Assembly: GCA_910576325.1 (NCBI GenBank)
Contig: CAJTIM010000006.1
Location: 62,001-126,000, forward strand
DNA: 64,000 nt
From: Clostridia bacterium
GTDB lineage: Bacteria; Bacillota; Clostridia; Lachnospirales; Lachnospiraceae
Direction: 5' to 3'
The notes beneath the pieces are model-generated. The model did no database searches. It had not been told where the DNA came from and saw nothing but the letters and a program-made list of their open reading frames with translations. This document shows, piece by piece, positions 25,747-36,274 of the stretch. Position 1 is the stretch's first letter, and the number at the start of each line of letters is the position of its first letter. The position numbers were made by a program, and so were the translations under genes.

Positions 25747-26394
25747 CTATGCTCCTAATATCTTAATAATAGCCTCAAACACAGCATCCATCTCCTGTGT
25801 ACCGTCTACCTCCGCCAGTTTTCCCTGGTTGGTATAGTACTCGATCAAAGGCTGTGTCTGGCTGTGGTAAACGCCGAGGCGCTTCTCTACGGTCTCCGGC
25901 TTGTCGTCGTCCCGAAGAACCAGTTTCTCGCCGCAGCGATCACATACTCCTTCTACCTTTGTGGGAATATGTACGATGTGATAGGTTGCGCCGCAGGAGA
26001 GGCAGGCCCGCCGTCCGGACATGCGGCTGATAATATTCTCATCCGGCACCTCCACATTCACCGCATAGTCAATGCTCTCGCCCTGTTCCTCCAGAGCTCT
26101 CGTAAGAGCCTCCGCCTGAGGAATGGTTCTGGGGAAGCCGTCCAGAACATATCCGTTCTTGCAATCCGGCTCCCTGAAACGGTCCATAATCAGCTCCAGG
26201 GTCAGCTCATCCGGAACCAGAAGACCCTGATCCATATAAGCCTTGGCCTTTGTTCCAAGCTCTGTCCCGTTTTTTATATTTGCTCTGAAAATATCGCCCG
26301 TGGAAATATGGGGAATCTGATATTTGTCAGCTATTTTCTTTGCCTGTGTGCCTTTTCCTGCACCCGGGGCCCCCAACATAATAACCTTCATCAC
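25747..26394 (-). CDS. adk: Adenylate kinase, long zinc form
   Basis: 215 residues. The P-loop GAPGAGKGTQ is near the N-terminus, the nucleotide-binding DGFPRT follows, and the LID carries four Cys (C-x2-C, then C-x2-C: CLSCG and CDRCG) for zinc. It balances ATP, ADP and AMP. The second codon is also ATG and either may start translation; AGGAGG is upstream. Downstream of secY across a spacer with a strong palindrome. Confidence 0.97.
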   Translation of the reverse strand: MMKVIMLGAPGAGKGTQAKKIADKYQIPHISTGDIFRANIKNGTELGTKAKAYMDQGLLVPDELTLELIMDRFREPDCKNGYVLDGFPRTIPQAEALTRALEEQGESIDYAVNVEVPDENIISRMSGRRACLSCGATYHIVHIPTKVEGVCDRCGEKLVLRDDDKPETVEKRLGVYHSQTQPLIEYYTNQGKLAEVDGTQEMDAVFEAIIKILGA

Positions 26395-26457
26395 GTTCCT
26401 CCTATTTATAGTCGCTGCGCGACGGCACTATGTGCTCCTTTTACTATAACCTTCGAT

Positions 26458-26485
26458 AGCCTGCGCGGAAGCTTCCGCACAGGCT
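26458..26485 (-). repeat. 28-bp near-perfect palindrome between secY and adk
   Basis: AGCCTG, then GCGGAAGCTTCCGC, then CAGGCT are symmetric. The single mismatch becomes a G-U pair in the minus-strand RNA, so the transcript can form a continuous hairpin. No T-run follows. A second small hairpin (GTCGC/GCGAC, 26411-26423) lies between it and adk. Possibly an RNA-processing or transcript-stability element that separates ribosomal genes from adk. Confidence 0.5.
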
Positions 26486-26498
26486 AGAAAGGTTTTTC

Positions 26499-27815
26499 CT
26501 AATCGTTCAAAAAGCCCTTGTAATAGCGCACTGCCATCTGTGATTCAATCTGCTTCAAGGTCTCCAGCACAACACCAACGATGATGATGATGGAGGTTCC
26601 ACCGAAGGACACATTGGCTCCGAATACTCCGTTAAAGAAAATCGGAATCACGCATACAATAATAAGGCCGATTGCACCAATGAAAACAATATAATTTAAA
26701 ATCTTTGTCAGATACTCGGTTGTGGGCCGGCCGGGACGAATACCCGGTACAAAGCCGCCCTGCTTCTTCATATTGTCCGCAATCTCCATCGGGTTAAAGG
26801 TGATGGATGTGTAGAAATATGCAAAGAATACAACCAGTACAATATAGAGCAGGAGACCCAGGCTGTAAACCGGCTCCTTGGGATTGCACCAGCTTCCGGA
26901 GCTTAAGGCTCTCAAAATTTTGCTTCCCATTCCCGTTCCGCCGCCCTTGCCAATCAAAGAGGCAATGACGCCGGGGAAGGACATCAGAGAGGAAGCGAAG
27001 ATGACCGGAATCACTCCGGCAGTATTCACTTTCATGGGGATGTGAGTGCTCTGTCCGCCCACAACCTTTCTGCCCTGAAGCTTCTTGCTGTACTGAACGG
27101 GGATTCTTCTCTCCCCATCCTGCAGAACAATAACAAATACTACTGTTACCAGAATAACCGCCAGAATAATCACTCCTGCAAGAACGCCCTTGGCCACGCT
27201 TCTGTTCTGAATGAACATGGTGTACAGGCGGTAAAAGTCATCCGGTATACGGGATACAATATTCACCAGAAGCACAATGGAGATACCGTTGCCCACACCG
27301 TTCTGTGTGATGCGCTCACCGATCCACATAAGAAATGCACTTCCTGCCGTCAGTGTAATTACCACGACTGCTATATTGTACCAGGTGGGATTCTCCAGAA
27401 GTCCTTGTCCGCTGAAACCGATGGTCATGGCTGATCCTTCGATCAATGCCAGTGCAATCGTCACATAGCGGGTGATATTCTGGATTTTCTTTCTTCCATC
27501 CTCTCCGTCTTTTTGCATCTCTTCCAGCTTTGGAATTGCAATGGTAAGAAGCTGCATAATAATGGAGGATGTAATATAAGGGTTGATACCTAACGCAAAT
27601 AATGACATGCTTGCCAGAGAGCCGCCGGTAAAGGAATCAATGAGATTGAATGCATCTCCTGTATTCTGGGCCAGCCACTGGGCAAGGAAGGTTCTGTTGA
27701 CACCCGGAACGGGAAGCTGTGAACCTAACCGGATGACCACGATCATCAGGAAGGTAAACACAAGCTTCTGCCGAATCTCCTTGATTTTAAATGCGTTCTG
27801 TAATGTTTTAAACAT
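26499..27815 (-). CDS. secY: Protein translocase subunit SecY
   Basis: 438 residues with about ten membrane segments. It starts [20 protein letters not shown] and contains PVPGVNRTF, the plug-region GGSLASMSLFALGINPYITSSIIMQLL, and a C-terminal QMAVRYYKGFLND. It is the channel-forming subunit of the Sec translocon. The start overlaps the rplO stop by 1 nt. Confidence 0.98.
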   Translation of the reverse strand: MFKTLQNAFKIKEIRQKLVFTFLMIVVIRLGSQLPVPGVNRTFLAQWLAQNTGDAFNLIDSFTGGSLASMSLFALGINPYITSSIIMQLLTIAIPKLEEMQKDGEDGRKKIQNITRYVTIALALIEGSAMTIGFSGQGLLENPTWYNIAVVVITLTAGSAFLMWIGERITQNGVGNGISIVLLVNIVSRIPDDFYRLYTMFIQNRSVAKGVLAGVIILAVILVTVVFVIVLQDGERRIPVQYSKKLQGRKVVGGQSTHIPMKVNTAGVIPVIFASSLMSFPGVIASLIGKGGGTGMGSKILRALSSGSWCNPKEPVYSLGLLLYIVLVVFFAYFYTSITFNPMEIADNMKKQGGFVPGIRPGRPTTEYLTKILNYIVFIGAIGLIIVCVIPIFFNGVFGANVSFGGTSIIIIVGVVLETLKQIESQMAVRYYKGFLND

Positions 27816-28258
27816 TAGATCACCTCAGCTTTTCCACCAAGAGCCTCAATTTTGGCTTTTGCGCCCTCTGAGAAAGCATTCGCCTGAACAGTCAGCTTCT
27901 TTGTCAGTTCTCCGTTACCAAGGATCTTAACGCCATCACGGGGATTCTTAACAATGCCCTGCTCTAACAGTGTCTCTACCGAAACTACTGCGTCGTTTTC
28001 AAATACCTCAAGAGCACTTACATTGATTCCAATGATTACTTTGGAATTGCGGTTTGTAAATCCTCTCTTCGGAAGTCTTCTGTATAAGGGCATCTGGCCG
28101 CCCTCAAAGCCCGGTCTCGGTGCACCGGAACGCGCTTTCTGTCCCTTGTGTCCCTTACCGGCTGTCTTACCATTTCCTGAGCCGTGTCCACGGCCTCTTC
28201 TGAAGTTGCTGCTCTGCTTGGAGCCTTCAGCATACTGTAAGTTTGATAAGTCCATCAT
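27815..28258 (-). CDS. rplO: 50S ribosomal protein L15
   Basis: 147 residues with the Gly/Arg-rich L15 N-terminus ([42 protein letters not shown]). Translation may start at the first or second Met. A 135-nt spacer with a CTTCCAG/CTGGAAG hairpin separates it from rpmD. Confidence 0.97.
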   Translation of the reverse strand: MMDLSNLQYAEGSKQSSNFRRGRGHGSGNGKTAGKGHKGQKARSGAPRPGFEGGQMPLYRRLPKRGFTNRNSKVIIGINVSALEVFENDAVVSVETLLEQGIVKNPRDGVKILGNGELTKKLTVQANAFSEGAKAKIEALGGKAEVI

Positions 28259-28393
28259 GACACCTCCTACTTATTCAAAGTTCCGCAACACTCCTTCCAG
28301 TACGCAATTAGTCTGGAAGAATTTCCAGTCACAAAAAGATGTGCCTGTAAATCCTTCCGGGTACTGTCCGGATTGCTGCTGATTATATATGAT

Positions 28394-28576
28394 CTAAACC
28401 TCTTCTACTTTTACCAAGTGCTTAATGTGCCAAATCATCCCTCTGACTGCCTCGTTATCCGGCATCTCAACGGTCTTGTGAAGCTTTCTAAGACCCAGGG
28501 CCTCAACCGTTGCCTTCTGCTTGGGAACAGCACCAATCGGAGATTTCACTAAGGTAATTTTTAATTTATCTGCCAT
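28394..28576 (-). CDS. rpmD: 50S ribosomal protein L30
   Basis: 60 residues (LKITLVKSPIGAVPKQKATVEALGLRKLHKTVEMPDNEAVRGMI), the normal length for bacterial L30. It lies 12 nt after rpsE. Confidence 0.97.
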   Translation of the reverse strand: MADKLKITLVKSPIGAVPKQKATVEALGLRKLHKTVEMPDNEAVRGMIWHIKHLVKVEEV

Positions 28577-28588
28577 GTCTGTTTCCTC

Positions 28589-29098
28589 CTAGTTCGTAAT
28601 CTCTTCAACAGATTTGCCGCGATTCTTCGCAACTTCCTCCGGAGTCTTCAGAGCCTTCAGTCCTGCGATGGTTGCCAGAACAACGTTCTGCTTGTTGTTG
28701 GAGCCTAAGGACTTTGTACGGATATTCTTGATGCCGGCAAGCTCCAGTACGTTACGTGCCGGACCTCCTGCGATAACGCCGGTACCTTCCGGCGCTCTCT
28801 TGAGCAGTACGGATGCGCTGCCGAACTTTCCGATAAAATCATGTGTGATACTATTGTTCTCGTCAATCGCTACCGTGATCAGCTTCTTCATGGCATCCTC
28901 TTTGCCCTTGCGGATTGCTTCCGGAATCTCGGTGGCCTTTCCAAGACCTGCTCCGACATGGCCGTTGCCGTCTCCCACAACTACCAAAGCTGTGAAACGC
29001 ATGGTACGACCGCCCTTGACAGTCTTGCTTACACGCTTGATTGACACTACTTTATCCGTTAATTCCAACTGGCTCGGATCAATAATCTCATGTCTCAT
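28589..29098 (-). CDS. rpsE: 30S ribosomal protein S5
   Basis: 169 residues from ATG 29098, which has AAGGAAGG upstream; a longer in-frame start at 29203 would run into rplR and is rejected. An N-terminal dsRBD-like fold ([44 protein letters not shown]) and a C-terminal domain ([24 protein letters not shown]) are present. It contributes to decoding fidelity. Confidence 0.97.
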   Translation of the reverse strand: MRHEIIDPSQLELTDKVVSIKRVSKTVKGGRTMRFTALVVVGDGNGHVGAGLGKATEIPEAIRKGKEDAMKKLITVAIDENNSITHDFIGKFGSASVLLKRAPEGTGVIAGGPARNVLELAGIKNIRTKSLGSNNKQNVVLATIAGLKALKTPEEVAKNRGKSVEEITN

Positions 29099-29117
29099 GT
29101 GTCTTTTCCTTCCTTTC

Positions 29118-29486
29118 CTAGAATTCCAATCCAGCCTCGCGGGCTGCATCTGCCAATGCCTGAATCTTACCCTGATATATAAAGCCGCCTCTGTCAAAGA
29201 CAACTACCTTAATACCTTTATCAAGGGCTTTCTTGGCAATTACTTTTCCCAGGTATGCTGCCGCATCAACGTTGTTCGTCTTCTCAAGCTCCGCCTTCAC
29301 GTCCTTTTCCAGAGTGGAGGCTGCAACAAGAGTATTGCCGACCGTATCGTCAATAATTTGAGCATACATATGATTATTACTTCTAAACACAGCCAGACGC
29401 GGTCTTTCAGCAGTTCCGCTGATATGATTACGTATTTTTCTATGTTTATTCTGGCGAACTACGCTTCTTGTCTTTTTGCTAACCAT
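29118..29486 (-). CDS. rplR: 50S ribosomal protein L18
   Basis: 122 residues, basic N-terminus ([24 protein letters not shown]) then the 5S rRNA-binding core ([20 protein letters not shown]). With L5 it loads 5S rRNA. Confidence 0.97.
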   Translation of the reverse strand: MVSKKTRSVVRQNKHRKIRNHISGTAERPRLAVFRSNNHMYAQIIDDTVGNTLVAASTLEKDVKAELEKTNNVDAAAYLGKVIAKKALDKGIKVVVFDRGGFIYQGKIQALADAAREAGLEF

Positions 29487-29503
29487 TCTTATACTCTCCT
29501 TAC

Positions 29504-30043
29504 TTATTTCTTACCGGTCTTACCAACTTTACGTCTGATCACTTCATCAGCATACTTGATACCCTTGCCCTTGTAAGGTTCCGGTCTTCTCTTATCTCTG
29601 ATTTCCGCTGCGTATTGGCCAACCTTTTCTTTGTCGATTCCCTTTACGGTTATCTTGTTACCGTCTACTACAGACTCCAGGCCCTCCGGATCAATCATCT
29701 CTACCGGATGAGAGTATCCCAGGGACAATGTCAGCTTATTGCCGGACTTGGCGGCACGGTAGCCGACACCGTTCACCTCCAGAACCTTCTCATAACCTTC
29801 GCTTACGCCAACTACCATGTTATGAATCAGGGTTCTTGTCAGGCCATGTAAGGATTTCATTCTCTTTAAATCGTTAGGTCTTGTAACTGCTACCTGACCT
29901 TCCTCTAACTTGATTTCCATTTCTTCGGGTAATACTCTCTCAAGAGTTCCCTTCGGACCTTTTACGGTCACTTTGTTGCCCTCTGCGATGTCTACTGTGA
30001 CGCCTGCAGGAATGGCTATCGGCAGTCTTCCGATTCGTGACAT
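29504..30043 (-). CDS. rplF: 50S ribosomal protein L6
   Basis: 179 residues, beginning [19 protein letters not shown] and ending with the L6 signature [26 protein letters not shown]. Two tandem L6 folds of normal length. Confidence 0.98.
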   Translation of the reverse strand: MSRIGRLPIAIPAGVTVDIAEGNKVTVKGPKGTLERVLPEEMEIKLEEGQVAVTRPNDLKRMKSLHGLTRTLIHNMVVGVSEGYEKVLEVNGVGYRAAKSGNKLTLSLGYSHPVEMIDPEGLESVVDGNKITVKGIDKEKVGQYAAEIRDKRRPEPYKGKGIKYADEVIRRKVGKTGKK

Positions 30044-30121
30044 ACCTATTTACCTCCTAATAACTTAAATTTTCGGAGAGAATGCTCTGTTCTCTCTGTT
30101 TTCAGTTGCTTTCGGCCTGTC

Positions 30122-30529
30122 TTACCAGATGAAAGCCAGTACCTCTCCGCCAACGCCCTGGGCACGGGCTTCCTTGTCGGTGATAACGCCCTTGTTGGTG
30201 GAAATAATTGCAATTCCAAGCCCTCCAAGTACCTTGGGCAGCTCTTCCTTATTTGCATATACCCGCAGACCCGGCTTGGAAATTCTCTTAAGACCGGAGA
30301 TAATCTTCTCGTTCTTATCCTTTCCATACTTCAAGGTGATACGGATGGTCTTAAAGTTTCCGTCCTCTACAAGGTCATACTTTGCAATGTATCCCTCGTC
30401 TACCAGGATGTTTGCAATCGCAATCTTCATCTTGGAAGCGGGAACGTCAACTGTATCATGTTTTGCGGTATTCGCATTACGAATCCTTGTAAGCATATCC
30501 GCAATGGGATCATTCGTTGTCAATGCCAT
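30122..30529 (-). CDS. rpsH: 30S ribosomal protein S8
   Basis: 135 residues: [30 protein letters not shown] at the N-terminus and a C-terminal [22 protein letters not shown]. It binds 16S helix 21 and is often the spc-operon repressor by mimicry; no such site was sought beyond inspection. Confidence 0.98.
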   Translation of the reverse strand: MALTTNDPIADMLTRIRNANTAKHDTVDVPASKMKIAIANILVDEGYIAKYDLVEDGNFKTIRITLKYGKDKNEKIISGLKRISKPGLRVYANKEELPKVLGGLGIAIISTNKGVITDKEARAQGVGGEVLAFIW

Positions 30530-30544
30530 TGATATTTGCCTCCT

Positions 30545-30730
30545 TTACCAGCTTGCCTTCTTAACGCCAGGGATCTGTCCTTTATATGCTAACTCACGGA
30601 AGCAGATTCTGCAGATTCCGTATTTTCTCAGATATGCGTGCGGACGGCCGCAAATTCTGCAGCGGTTGTATTCTCTTACTGCGAATTTCTGTTTCCGCTG
30701 CTGCTTAATCTTCATTGCTGTCTTAGCCAT
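30545..30730 (-). CDS. rpsN: 30S ribosomal protein S14 type Z
   Basis: 61 residues of the short zinc form, with [20 protein letters not shown] providing C-x2-C ... C-x2-C. It lies 15 nt from rpsH and 17 nt from rplE. Confidence 0.97.
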   Translation of the reverse strand: MAKTAMKIKQQRKQKFAVREYNRCRICGRPHAYLRKYGICRICFRELAYKGQIPGVKKASW

Positions 30731-30747
30731 GAAATTTCCCTCCTATA

Positions 30748-31299
30748 TTACTGTTTTCTAAACGGCATGTTGAATAATGTCAGTAATTCACGAGCTTCTT
30801 CGTCGGTCTTGGCGGTCGTTACGAAAATAACGTCCATACCTCTCACCTTATCTACCTTGTCATACTCAATTTCAGGGAAAATCAGCTGCTCCTTGATACC
30901 AAGGGCGTAATTTCCTCTTCCATCAAATGCATCCGGATTGATTCCACGGAAGTCACGTACACGAGGCAGTGCCAGGTTAATCAGACGATCCGCAAACTCG
31001 TACATCTTCTCGCCGCGGAGGGTTACCTTGCATCCGATTGCCATACCTTCTCTGATCTTGAAGTTTGCAACGGAGTTCTTTGCTCTTGTAAGAACAGCCT
31101 TCTGGCCTGTGATGGTCTCCATGTCCTTAACTGCGGATTCCAGGACCTTTGCATTGTCCTTGGCCTCGCCAACGCCCATGTTTACCACAATCTTGTCAAG
31201 CTTCGGCACTTCCATGATGTTCTTGTATCCAAACTTTTTCATCATTGCGTCTACGATTTCATTCGTATACATTTCTTTTAATCTACTCAACTTCTGCAA
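30748..31299 (-). CDS. rplE: 50S ribosomal protein L5
   Basis: 183 residues: [42 protein letters not shown] and [29 protein letters not shown]. It binds 5S rRNA and contacts P-site tRNA. Confidence 0.98.
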   Translation of the reverse strand: MQKLSRLKEMYTNEIVDAMMKKFGYKNIMEVPKLDKIVVNMGVGEAKDNAKVLESAVKDMETITGQKAVLTRAKNSVANFKIREGMAIGCKVTLRGEKMYEFADRLINLALPRVRDFRGINPDAFDGRGNYALGIKEQLIFPEIEYDKVDKVRGMDVIFVTTAKTDEEARELLTLFNMPFRKQ

Positions 31300-31312
31300 C
31301 CTCCTTCCCTAA

Positions 31313-31624
31313 TTAGTCAATCACTTCGCCAGTTGCTTTCGCATAGCGCACTTTCTTGTCTCCATCCATCTTGAAGCCGATTCTGGTAGCCTTGCCCTTC
31401 AGACTGTACATTACGTTTGAAATGGCAATGGGGGCCTCCTGGTGGATGATTCCGCCGTTCTGGTTTGCAACGGAAGGCTTTGCGTGCTTTGTGATGATGT
31501 TCACACCCTCTACAATGACGGTGTTCTTTTTATGATTGACGGCAATTACTTTGCCCTCTTTATCCTTATCTGCACCGGCAATCACCTTTACGGTGTCGCC
31601 CTTCTTAATCTTAACTGTTGACAT
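31313..31624 (-). CDS. rplX: 50S ribosomal protein L24
   Basis: 103 residues with an N-terminal KOW motif ([25 protein letters not shown]). An early 50S assembly initiator. Confidence 0.97.
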   Translation of the reverse strand: MSTVKIKKGDTVKVIAGADKDKEGKVIAVNHKKNTVIVEGVNIITKHAKPSVANQNGGIIHQEAPIAISNVMYSLKGKATRIGFKMDGDKKVRYAKATGEVID

Positions 31625-31635
31625 CTGGCACCCTC

Positions 31636-32004
31636 CTATAATACTTCCGGAGCAAGTGAAACAATCTTCATAAACTGTTTTTCACGAAGCTCTCTTGCTA
31701 CTGGTCCAAAAATACGTGTTCCCCTGGGGTTCTTGTCATCCTTGATAATTACTGCTGCATTTTCGTCAAATCTGATATAAGAACCGTCTTTCCGACGAGC
31801 GCCCTTTACTGTACGAACCACTACGGCCTTTACCACGTCACCCTTTTTAACAACTCCGCCTGGTGTTGCATCTTTAACGCTGGCAACAATGATATCACCG
31901 ATATTTGCATATCTTCTGGTTGAACCGCCCAACACACGGATGCAAAGAAGTTCCTTTGCGCCGGTATTGTCAGCAACTCTCAGTCTGGTTTCCTGCTGTA
32001 CCAT
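31636..32004 (-). CDS. rplN: 50S ribosomal protein L14
   Basis: 122 residues: [40 protein letters not shown] and the C-terminal [25 protein letters not shown] 118-nt spacer carrying a tandem repeat separates it from rpsQ. Confidence 0.98.
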   Translation of the reverse strand: MVQQETRLRVADNTGAKELLCIRVLGGSTRRYANIGDIIVASVKDATPGGVVKKGDVVKAVVVRTVKGARRKDGSYIRFDENAAVIIKDDKNPRGTRIFGPVARELREKQFMKIVSLAPEVL

Positions 32005-32018
32005 GCTGATAACCTCCT

Positions 32019-32118
32019 TACCTTGTTTTTTGCTTGTTTTCTAGCATACAGGTATGCCCGTAGGGTATTACCTTGTTTTTTGCTTGTTTTCTAACATACA
32101 GGTATACCCGAAGGGTAT
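32019..32118. repeat. Tandem 50-bp direct repeat between rplN and rpsQ
   Basis: Copy 1 is 32019-32068 and copy 2 is 32069-32118, 47 of 50 positions identical. Each copy contains a short palindrome around CATACAGGTAT and a hairpin-forming ATACCC/GGGTAT element (perfect in copy 2). There is no gene in it. In minus-strand RNA the hairpins follow rpsQ and precede rplN. Confidence 0.85.
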
Positions 32119-32122
32119 TATA

Positions 32123-32377
32123 TTATTTCGCTTTCTCTATGATCTCAACGAGTCTCCATCTCTTATCCTTGGACAGAGGTCTTGTCTCCATAACCTTTAC
32201 CGTGTCACCGATATGGCACTCATTGTTCTCGTCATGTGCCTTCAGCTTGTAGGTATTTTTTACGATCTTTTTGTAAAGGGGATGCTTTACGTGATCTTCT
32301 ACGGCTACAACAATGGTTTTATCCATCTTGTCGCTCACTACTTTACCTGTACGGGTTTTTCTCAAATTTCTTTCCAC
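32123..32377 (-). CDS. rpsQ: 30S ribosomal protein S17
   Basis: 84 residues, OB-fold: [48 protein letters not shown] and [22 protein letters not shown]. Located downstream of rpmC. Confidence 0.97.
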   Translation of the reverse strand: MERNLRKTRTGKVVSDKMDKTIVVAVEDHVKHPLYKKIVKNTYKLKAHDENNECHIGDTVKVMETRPLSKDKRWRLVEIIEKAK

Positions 32378-32398
32378 GACAATTCTCCTTCCGCAATT

Positions 32399-32611
32399 TT
32401 ATGCATTCGCCTTCTGTGCGATAACAGTCTGGATTCTGGCGATGTTCTTGCGAACCTCTTTGATTCTGCTTGTGTTCTCCAACTGATTTGTCGCGTTCTG
32501 GAATCTCAGGTTGAACAGTTCCTTTTTCGCAGCTACTAATTCTTCATTTAATTCCGCAGCAGATTTTGCCTTTAATTCTTCTACATACTTATTAATTTTC
32601 ACTGTTATCAC
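32399..32611 (-). CDS. rpmC: 50S ribosomal protein L29
   Basis: 70 residues, two-helix protein ([52 protein letters not shown]). Its start overlaps the end of rplP by 20 nt, which suggests coupled translation. Confidence 0.97.
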   Translation of the reverse strand: MITVKINKYVEELKAKSAAELNEELVAAKKELFNLRFQNATNQLENTSRIKEVRKNIARIQTVIAQKANA

Positions 32612-33029
32612 CGCCTTCTAAGTCTGCTTTAGAAACGATCTTACACTTGCAGGGCAGCTTGTGCATTGCAAGACGGAGCGCTTCTCTGGCTGTTTCTTCA
32701 GGTACACCAGCGACTTCGAACATTACTCGACCTGGTTTTACAACGGCTACCCAGTACTCCAGAGTTCCTTTACCGGAACCCATACGGGTCTCAGCCGGCT
32801 TTGCTGTTACCGGTTTATCCGGGAAAATCTTGATCCAAACCTTACCGCCACGCTTCATGTAACGTGTCATGGCAATACGGGCTGCCTCTATCTGATTTGA
32901 TTTAATCCAACAGGGTTCCGTAGCGACGATTCCGAACTCGCCCATGGTAATCTTATTGCCTCTTAAGGCTTTACCTGCCATTGAGCCGCGGAACTGCTTA
33001 CGACGCTTTACTCTCTTCGGCATTAACAT
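32592..33029 (-). CDS. rplP: 50S ribosomal protein L16
   Basis: 145 residues: [73 protein letters not shown]. The ATG at 33029 overlaps the rpsC stop by 1 nt; a second ATG (33023) gives the canonical MPKR start. Confidence 0.97.
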   Translation of the reverse strand: MLMPKRVKRRKQFRGSMAGKALRGNKITMGEFGIVATEPCWIKSNQIEAARIAMTRYMKRGGKVWIKIFPDKPVTAKPAETRMGSGKGTLEYWVAVVKPGRVMFEVAGVPEETAREALRLAMHKLPCKCKIVSKADLEGGDNSEN

Positions 33030-33685
33030 TATTTATCGCTCCCTTCCTTGTTTCCCTTCGCAGGAAGTACTTCGCCCTTGTAGATCCATACCTTTACGCC
33101 AATCTTGCCGTAGGTGGTATCTGCCTCTGCGAATCCATAGTCAATATCTGCTCTTAAGGTCTGCAGCGGAATGGTGCCCTCGCTGTAGAACTCTGTACGG
33201 GCCATATCGGCTCCGCCTACACGACCTGCTACTGCTGTCTTGATTCCCTTTGCGCCAGCCTTCATGCTTCTCTGCATGGTGGACTTCATGGCACGACGGA
33301 AGGATACACGATTCTCAAGCTGCAGCGCGATGTTCTCGGCTACTAACTGTGCATCACGATCCGGTCTCTTGATCTCCTTGATGTCTACGATAAGCTTCTT
33401 GTCAGTATAGCCTGCAAGCTCTGCTTTTACCTTCTCAATCTCGGAACCGCCCTTGCCGATAACTACGCCCGGCTTTGCGGTGTAGATGATAACCTTTACT
33501 CTGTCAGAAGCGCGCTCAATCTCAATCTTGGACACGCCTGCATTGTATAATTTCTTCTTCAGGAATTTACGGATGTTGTAGTCCTCTACAAGATAATCAG
33601 CGAAGGAATCTTCTGCATACCATCTGGAATCCCAATCTTTAATAACGCCGACTCTGAGGCCGTGCGGATTAACTTTCTGTCCCAT
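33029..33685 (-). CDS. rpsC: 30S ribosomal protein S3
   Basis: 218 residues. The N-terminal KH domain contains [14 protein letters not shown] and the C-terminal domain [25 protein letters not shown]. It lines the mRNA entry tunnel. Confidence 0.98.
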   Translation of the reverse strand: MGQKVNPHGLRVGVIKDWDSRWYAEDSFADYLVEDYNIRKFLKKKLYNAGVSKIEIERASDRVKVIIYTAKPGVVIGKGGSEIEKVKAELAGYTDKKLIVDIKEIKRPDRDAQLVAENIALQLENRVSFRRAMKSTMQRSMKAGAKGIKTAVAGRVGGADMARTEFYSEGTIPLQTLRADIDYGFAEADTTYGKIGVKVWIYKGEVLPAKGNKEGSDK

Positions 33686-33695
33686 GCTTTACCTC

Positions 33696-34082
33696 CTATT
33701 TCTCATCAAGCACAATTGTGATGTGGCTCATTCTCTTCTCGATTCTGTAAGCCCGGCCCTGTGCTCTCGGTCTGATTCTCTTCATTGTAGGTCCTTTGTT
33801 GGCGTAGCACTCCGCCACGTAAAGGTTATCCCGGTTCATTCCATTGTTGTTCTCAGCATTTGCAATTGCTGATTTTAACAGCTTCTCAATCAGTGTGGAA
33901 GCATATCTCGGATTGTACATAACAATACCAAGCGCTGTCTGTACATCCTTGCCACGAATGGCATCTAATACGAAGCATGCCTTCTGAACGGATACGCGAG
34001 CGTAGGACAGCTTGGCTGACGGCCTTGTATCCTTCTGGGCATTTCTCTCTCTCTTTATCTGACTTCTATGTCCCTTAGCCAT
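33696..34082 (-). CDS. rplV: 50S ribosomal protein L22
   Basis: 128 residues: ARVSVQKACFVLDAIRGKDVQTALGIVMYNPRYASTLIEKLLKSAIANAENN and the beta-hairpin GPTMKRIRPRAQGRAYRIEKRMSHITIVL that lines the exit tunnel. Confidence 0.98.
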   Translation of the reverse strand: MAKGHRSQIKRERNAQKDTRPSAKLSYARVSVQKACFVLDAIRGKDVQTALGIVMYNPRYASTLIEKLLKSAIANAENNNGMNRDNLYVAECYANKGPTMKRIRPRAQGRAYRIEKRMSHITIVLDEK

Positions 34083-34114
34083 TGGATGAGTCTCCTTTCA
34101 AAAAGTAGTTGCGA

Positions 34115-34393
34115 TTAACGTTTGGATTTCTTCTCGTCTTTGCCATGTCCTCTGTAGGTTCTGGTGGGAACGAACTCTCCGAGCTTATGTCCTACCATAT
34201 CCTCTGTGATGTATACCGGAACATGTCTTCTTCCATCATGCACTGCGATTGTATGACCAACCATCTGCGGAAAGATGGTGGAACGACGGGACCAGGTCTT
34301 GATCACGGTCTTTTCACCTGTTTCGTTCATCGCATTTACTTTTTTCAGTAAGCTTTCGTCTGCAAATGGTCCTTTTTTTAATGAGCGAGCCAT
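34115..34393 (-). CDS. rpsS: 30S ribosomal protein S19
   Basis: 92 residues: [39 protein letters not shown] and [24 protein letters not shown]. Normal length. Confidence 0.98.
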   Translation of the reverse strand: MARSLKKGPFADESLLKKVNAMNETGEKTVIKTWSRRSTIFPQMVGHTIAVHDGRRHVPVYITEDMVGHKLGEFVPTRTYRGHGKDEKKSKR

Positions 34394-34405
34394 GGTTTTT
34401 CCTCC

Positions 34406-35248
34406 TTACTTGAATGTTTTACCGTCTCTTCTTCTTACAATTAACTTGTTAGACTGCTTGTTCTTCTTTCTTGTCTTCAGACCAAGAGCAGGCTTGCCCC
34501 ACGGTGTGCTGGGACCCGGACGACCGATACCGGTCTTTCCTTCTCCACCACCGTGCGGATGGTCGTTGGGGTTCATAACAGAACCGCGGACGGTGGGACG
34601 GATGCCCATGTGACGCTTACGGCCGGCCTTACCGATGTTAATCAGGTTATGCTCCGCATTTCCTACAACACCGATGGTTGCGCGGCAGTTTAAGGGAACC
34701 ATTCTCATCTCGCCGGAGGGAAGACGTAAGGTTGCGTACTTTCCTTCCTTTGCCATAAGCTGTGCGCTGTTTCCTGCGGAACGCACCATCTGGCCGCCCT
34801 TGCCGGGATGAAGCTCAATATTATGAATCTGAGTACCTACGGGAATCTCGGATAAGGGCAGGCAGTTGCCGATTCTCACCTCTGCCTCAGGTCCGTTCAT
34901 AACCTTCATGCCATCCTTTAAGCCCTGGGGTGCAAGGATGTATGCCTTCTCGCCGTCTGCGTAGCAGATAAGCGCGATGTTGGCGGTACGGTTGGGATCG
35001 TACTCGATTCCGATAACAGTTGCCGGTACTCCGTCTTTTCTTCTCTTGAAATCAACGAGTCTGTATTTTCTTCTGGAACCGCCTCCGCGGTGCCTTACGG
35101 TAATCTTACCCTGATTGTTACGACCGGCGTTCTTGTTTAAGGAAACAAGCAGCGCCTTCTCCGGCTCCTTCTTGGTGATCTCCGAGAAGTCGGAACCTGT
35201 CATATGTCTTCTGGAAGGTGTATATGGGTTATATGTTTTAATTCCCAT
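34406..35248 (-). CDS. rplB: 50S ribosomal protein L2
   Basis: 280 residues: [21 protein letters not shown] and the peptidyl-transferase-proximal [40 protein letters not shown], including the conserved His of the DHPHGGGEG loop. Confidence 0.98.
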   Translation of the reverse strand: MGIKTYNPYTPSRRHMTGSDFSEITKKEPEKALLVSLNKNAGRNNQGKITVRHRGGGSRRKYRLVDFKRRKDGVPATVIGIEYDPNRTANIALICYADGEKAYILAPQGLKDGMKVMNGPEAEVRIGNCLPLSEIPVGTQIHNIELHPGKGGQMVRSAGNSAQLMAKEGKYATLRLPSGEMRMVPLNCRATIGVVGNAEHNLINIGKAGRKRHMGIRPTVRGSVMNPNDHPHGGGEGKTGIGRPGPSTPWGKPALGLKTRKKNKQSNKLIVRRRDGKTFK

Positions 35249-35328
35249 TACAGTTCACTCCTTTCGTTTCTGCGTTTATTGTCATGCTTTGCTGCATATA
35301 TTTGCTGTCGGACCTTTGCACCCGGTGC

Positions 35329-35628
35329 TTACAGTCCCTCGAAAATCTCGATATCTGCGCTCTCGGCGGTAAGCTGTACGATGGCTTTCTTGGTTTTGGC
35401 GGTCTTGCCTACTACCATGCCCCGTCTCTTCTTCTTGCCGTCCAGGTTCATTGTATTCACGCTCTTTACCTTGGTTCCTGCGAACATCTTCTCAACGGCT
35501 TCTTTTACCTGAGACTTTGTTGCGTCCGTGTGAACCAGGAAAGTATATTTCTTTTCGCCCATAGCAGCCATACTCTTCTCAGTGATGATTGGCTTCCGGA
35601 TGACATCATAATACTTTAAATCTGCCAT
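35329..35628 (-). CDS. rplW: 50S ribosomal protein L23
   Basis: 99 residues: [57 protein letters not shown]. It forms the exit-tunnel docking site for trigger factor and SRP. One-nt overlap with rplD. Confidence 0.97.
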   Translation of the reverse strand: MADLKYYDVIRKPIITEKSMAAMGEKKYTFLVHTDATKSQVKEAVEKMFAGTKVKSVNTMNLDGKKKRRGMVVGKTAKTKKAIVQLTAESADIEIFEGL

Positions 35629-36248
35629 TATGCGTACACCTCCTCGATTGTTGCTACCGCGTCCTTGGTTACGATAACCGTGCTGTATTTCAGAATGTCA
35701 AATACGTTGATGGTATTTGTCAGAGCTGTCTTTACATCCGGGATATTTCTTGCGGACATTACCACGTTCTTGTCATTGTCATTCAGAACTACAAGCGCCT
35801 TGGTGGTTTTCAGGTTATCCAGAACGTTTTTGAAGTTCTTTGTCTTAATCTCGTCAAATTTCAGCTCGTCTACTACAATGAGCTTCTTCTCCTGAACTCT
35901 GGAGGTCAGAGCGGACTTGAGTGCCAGTCTCTTCTCCTTCTTGTTCAGACGAATGGTGTAATCTCTCGGTGTGGGAGCGAATACCACTCCTCCGCCCGTC
36001 CACTGGGGCGCTCTCGTTGAACCCTGTCTTGCATGACCGGTTCCTTTTTGTCTCCAGGGCTTTCTTCCGCCGCCGGATACTTCGGAGCGGGTCTTTGCCT
36101 TCTGCGTTCCCTGACGCTTATTTGCAAGCTGTGCCACAACAGCCATGTGTACCAGGTGCTCGTTTACTTCCACACCGAATACAGCATCGTTTAAGTCCAT
36201 TGTGCCAACTTCCTTACCTTCCATATTGTAAACAGATACTGTTGCCAT
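35628..36248 (-). CDS. rplD: 50S ribosomal protein L4
   Basis: 206 residues: the extended loop [47 protein letters not shown] and a C-terminal globular part. In several bacteria L4 represses its own S10 operon through the leader; a long leader exists here at 37335-37615. Confidence 0.98.
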   Translation of the reverse strand: MATVSVYNMEGKEVGTMDLNDAVFGVEVNEHLVHMAVVAQLANKRQGTQKAKTRSEVSGGGRKPWRQKGTGHARQGSTRAPQWTGGGVVFAPTPRDYTIRLNKKEKRLALKSALTSRVQEKKLIVVDELKFDEIKTKNFKNVLDNLKTTKALVVLNDNDKNVVMSARNIPDVKTALTNTINVFDILKYSTVIVTKDAVATIEEVYA

Positions 36249-36274
36249 CTGTAAGTCCTCCTTTCCGCTAAAGA

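Noticed and set aside
29099..29203. N-terminal extension of rpsE
   Set aside because: It would overlap rplR by about 85 nt; the ATG at 29098 has a good ribosome binding site and gives the normal S5 N-terminus.
28614..29576. 320-codon plus-strand frame across rpsE-rplR
   Set aside because: Antisense shadow of ribosomal protein genes.
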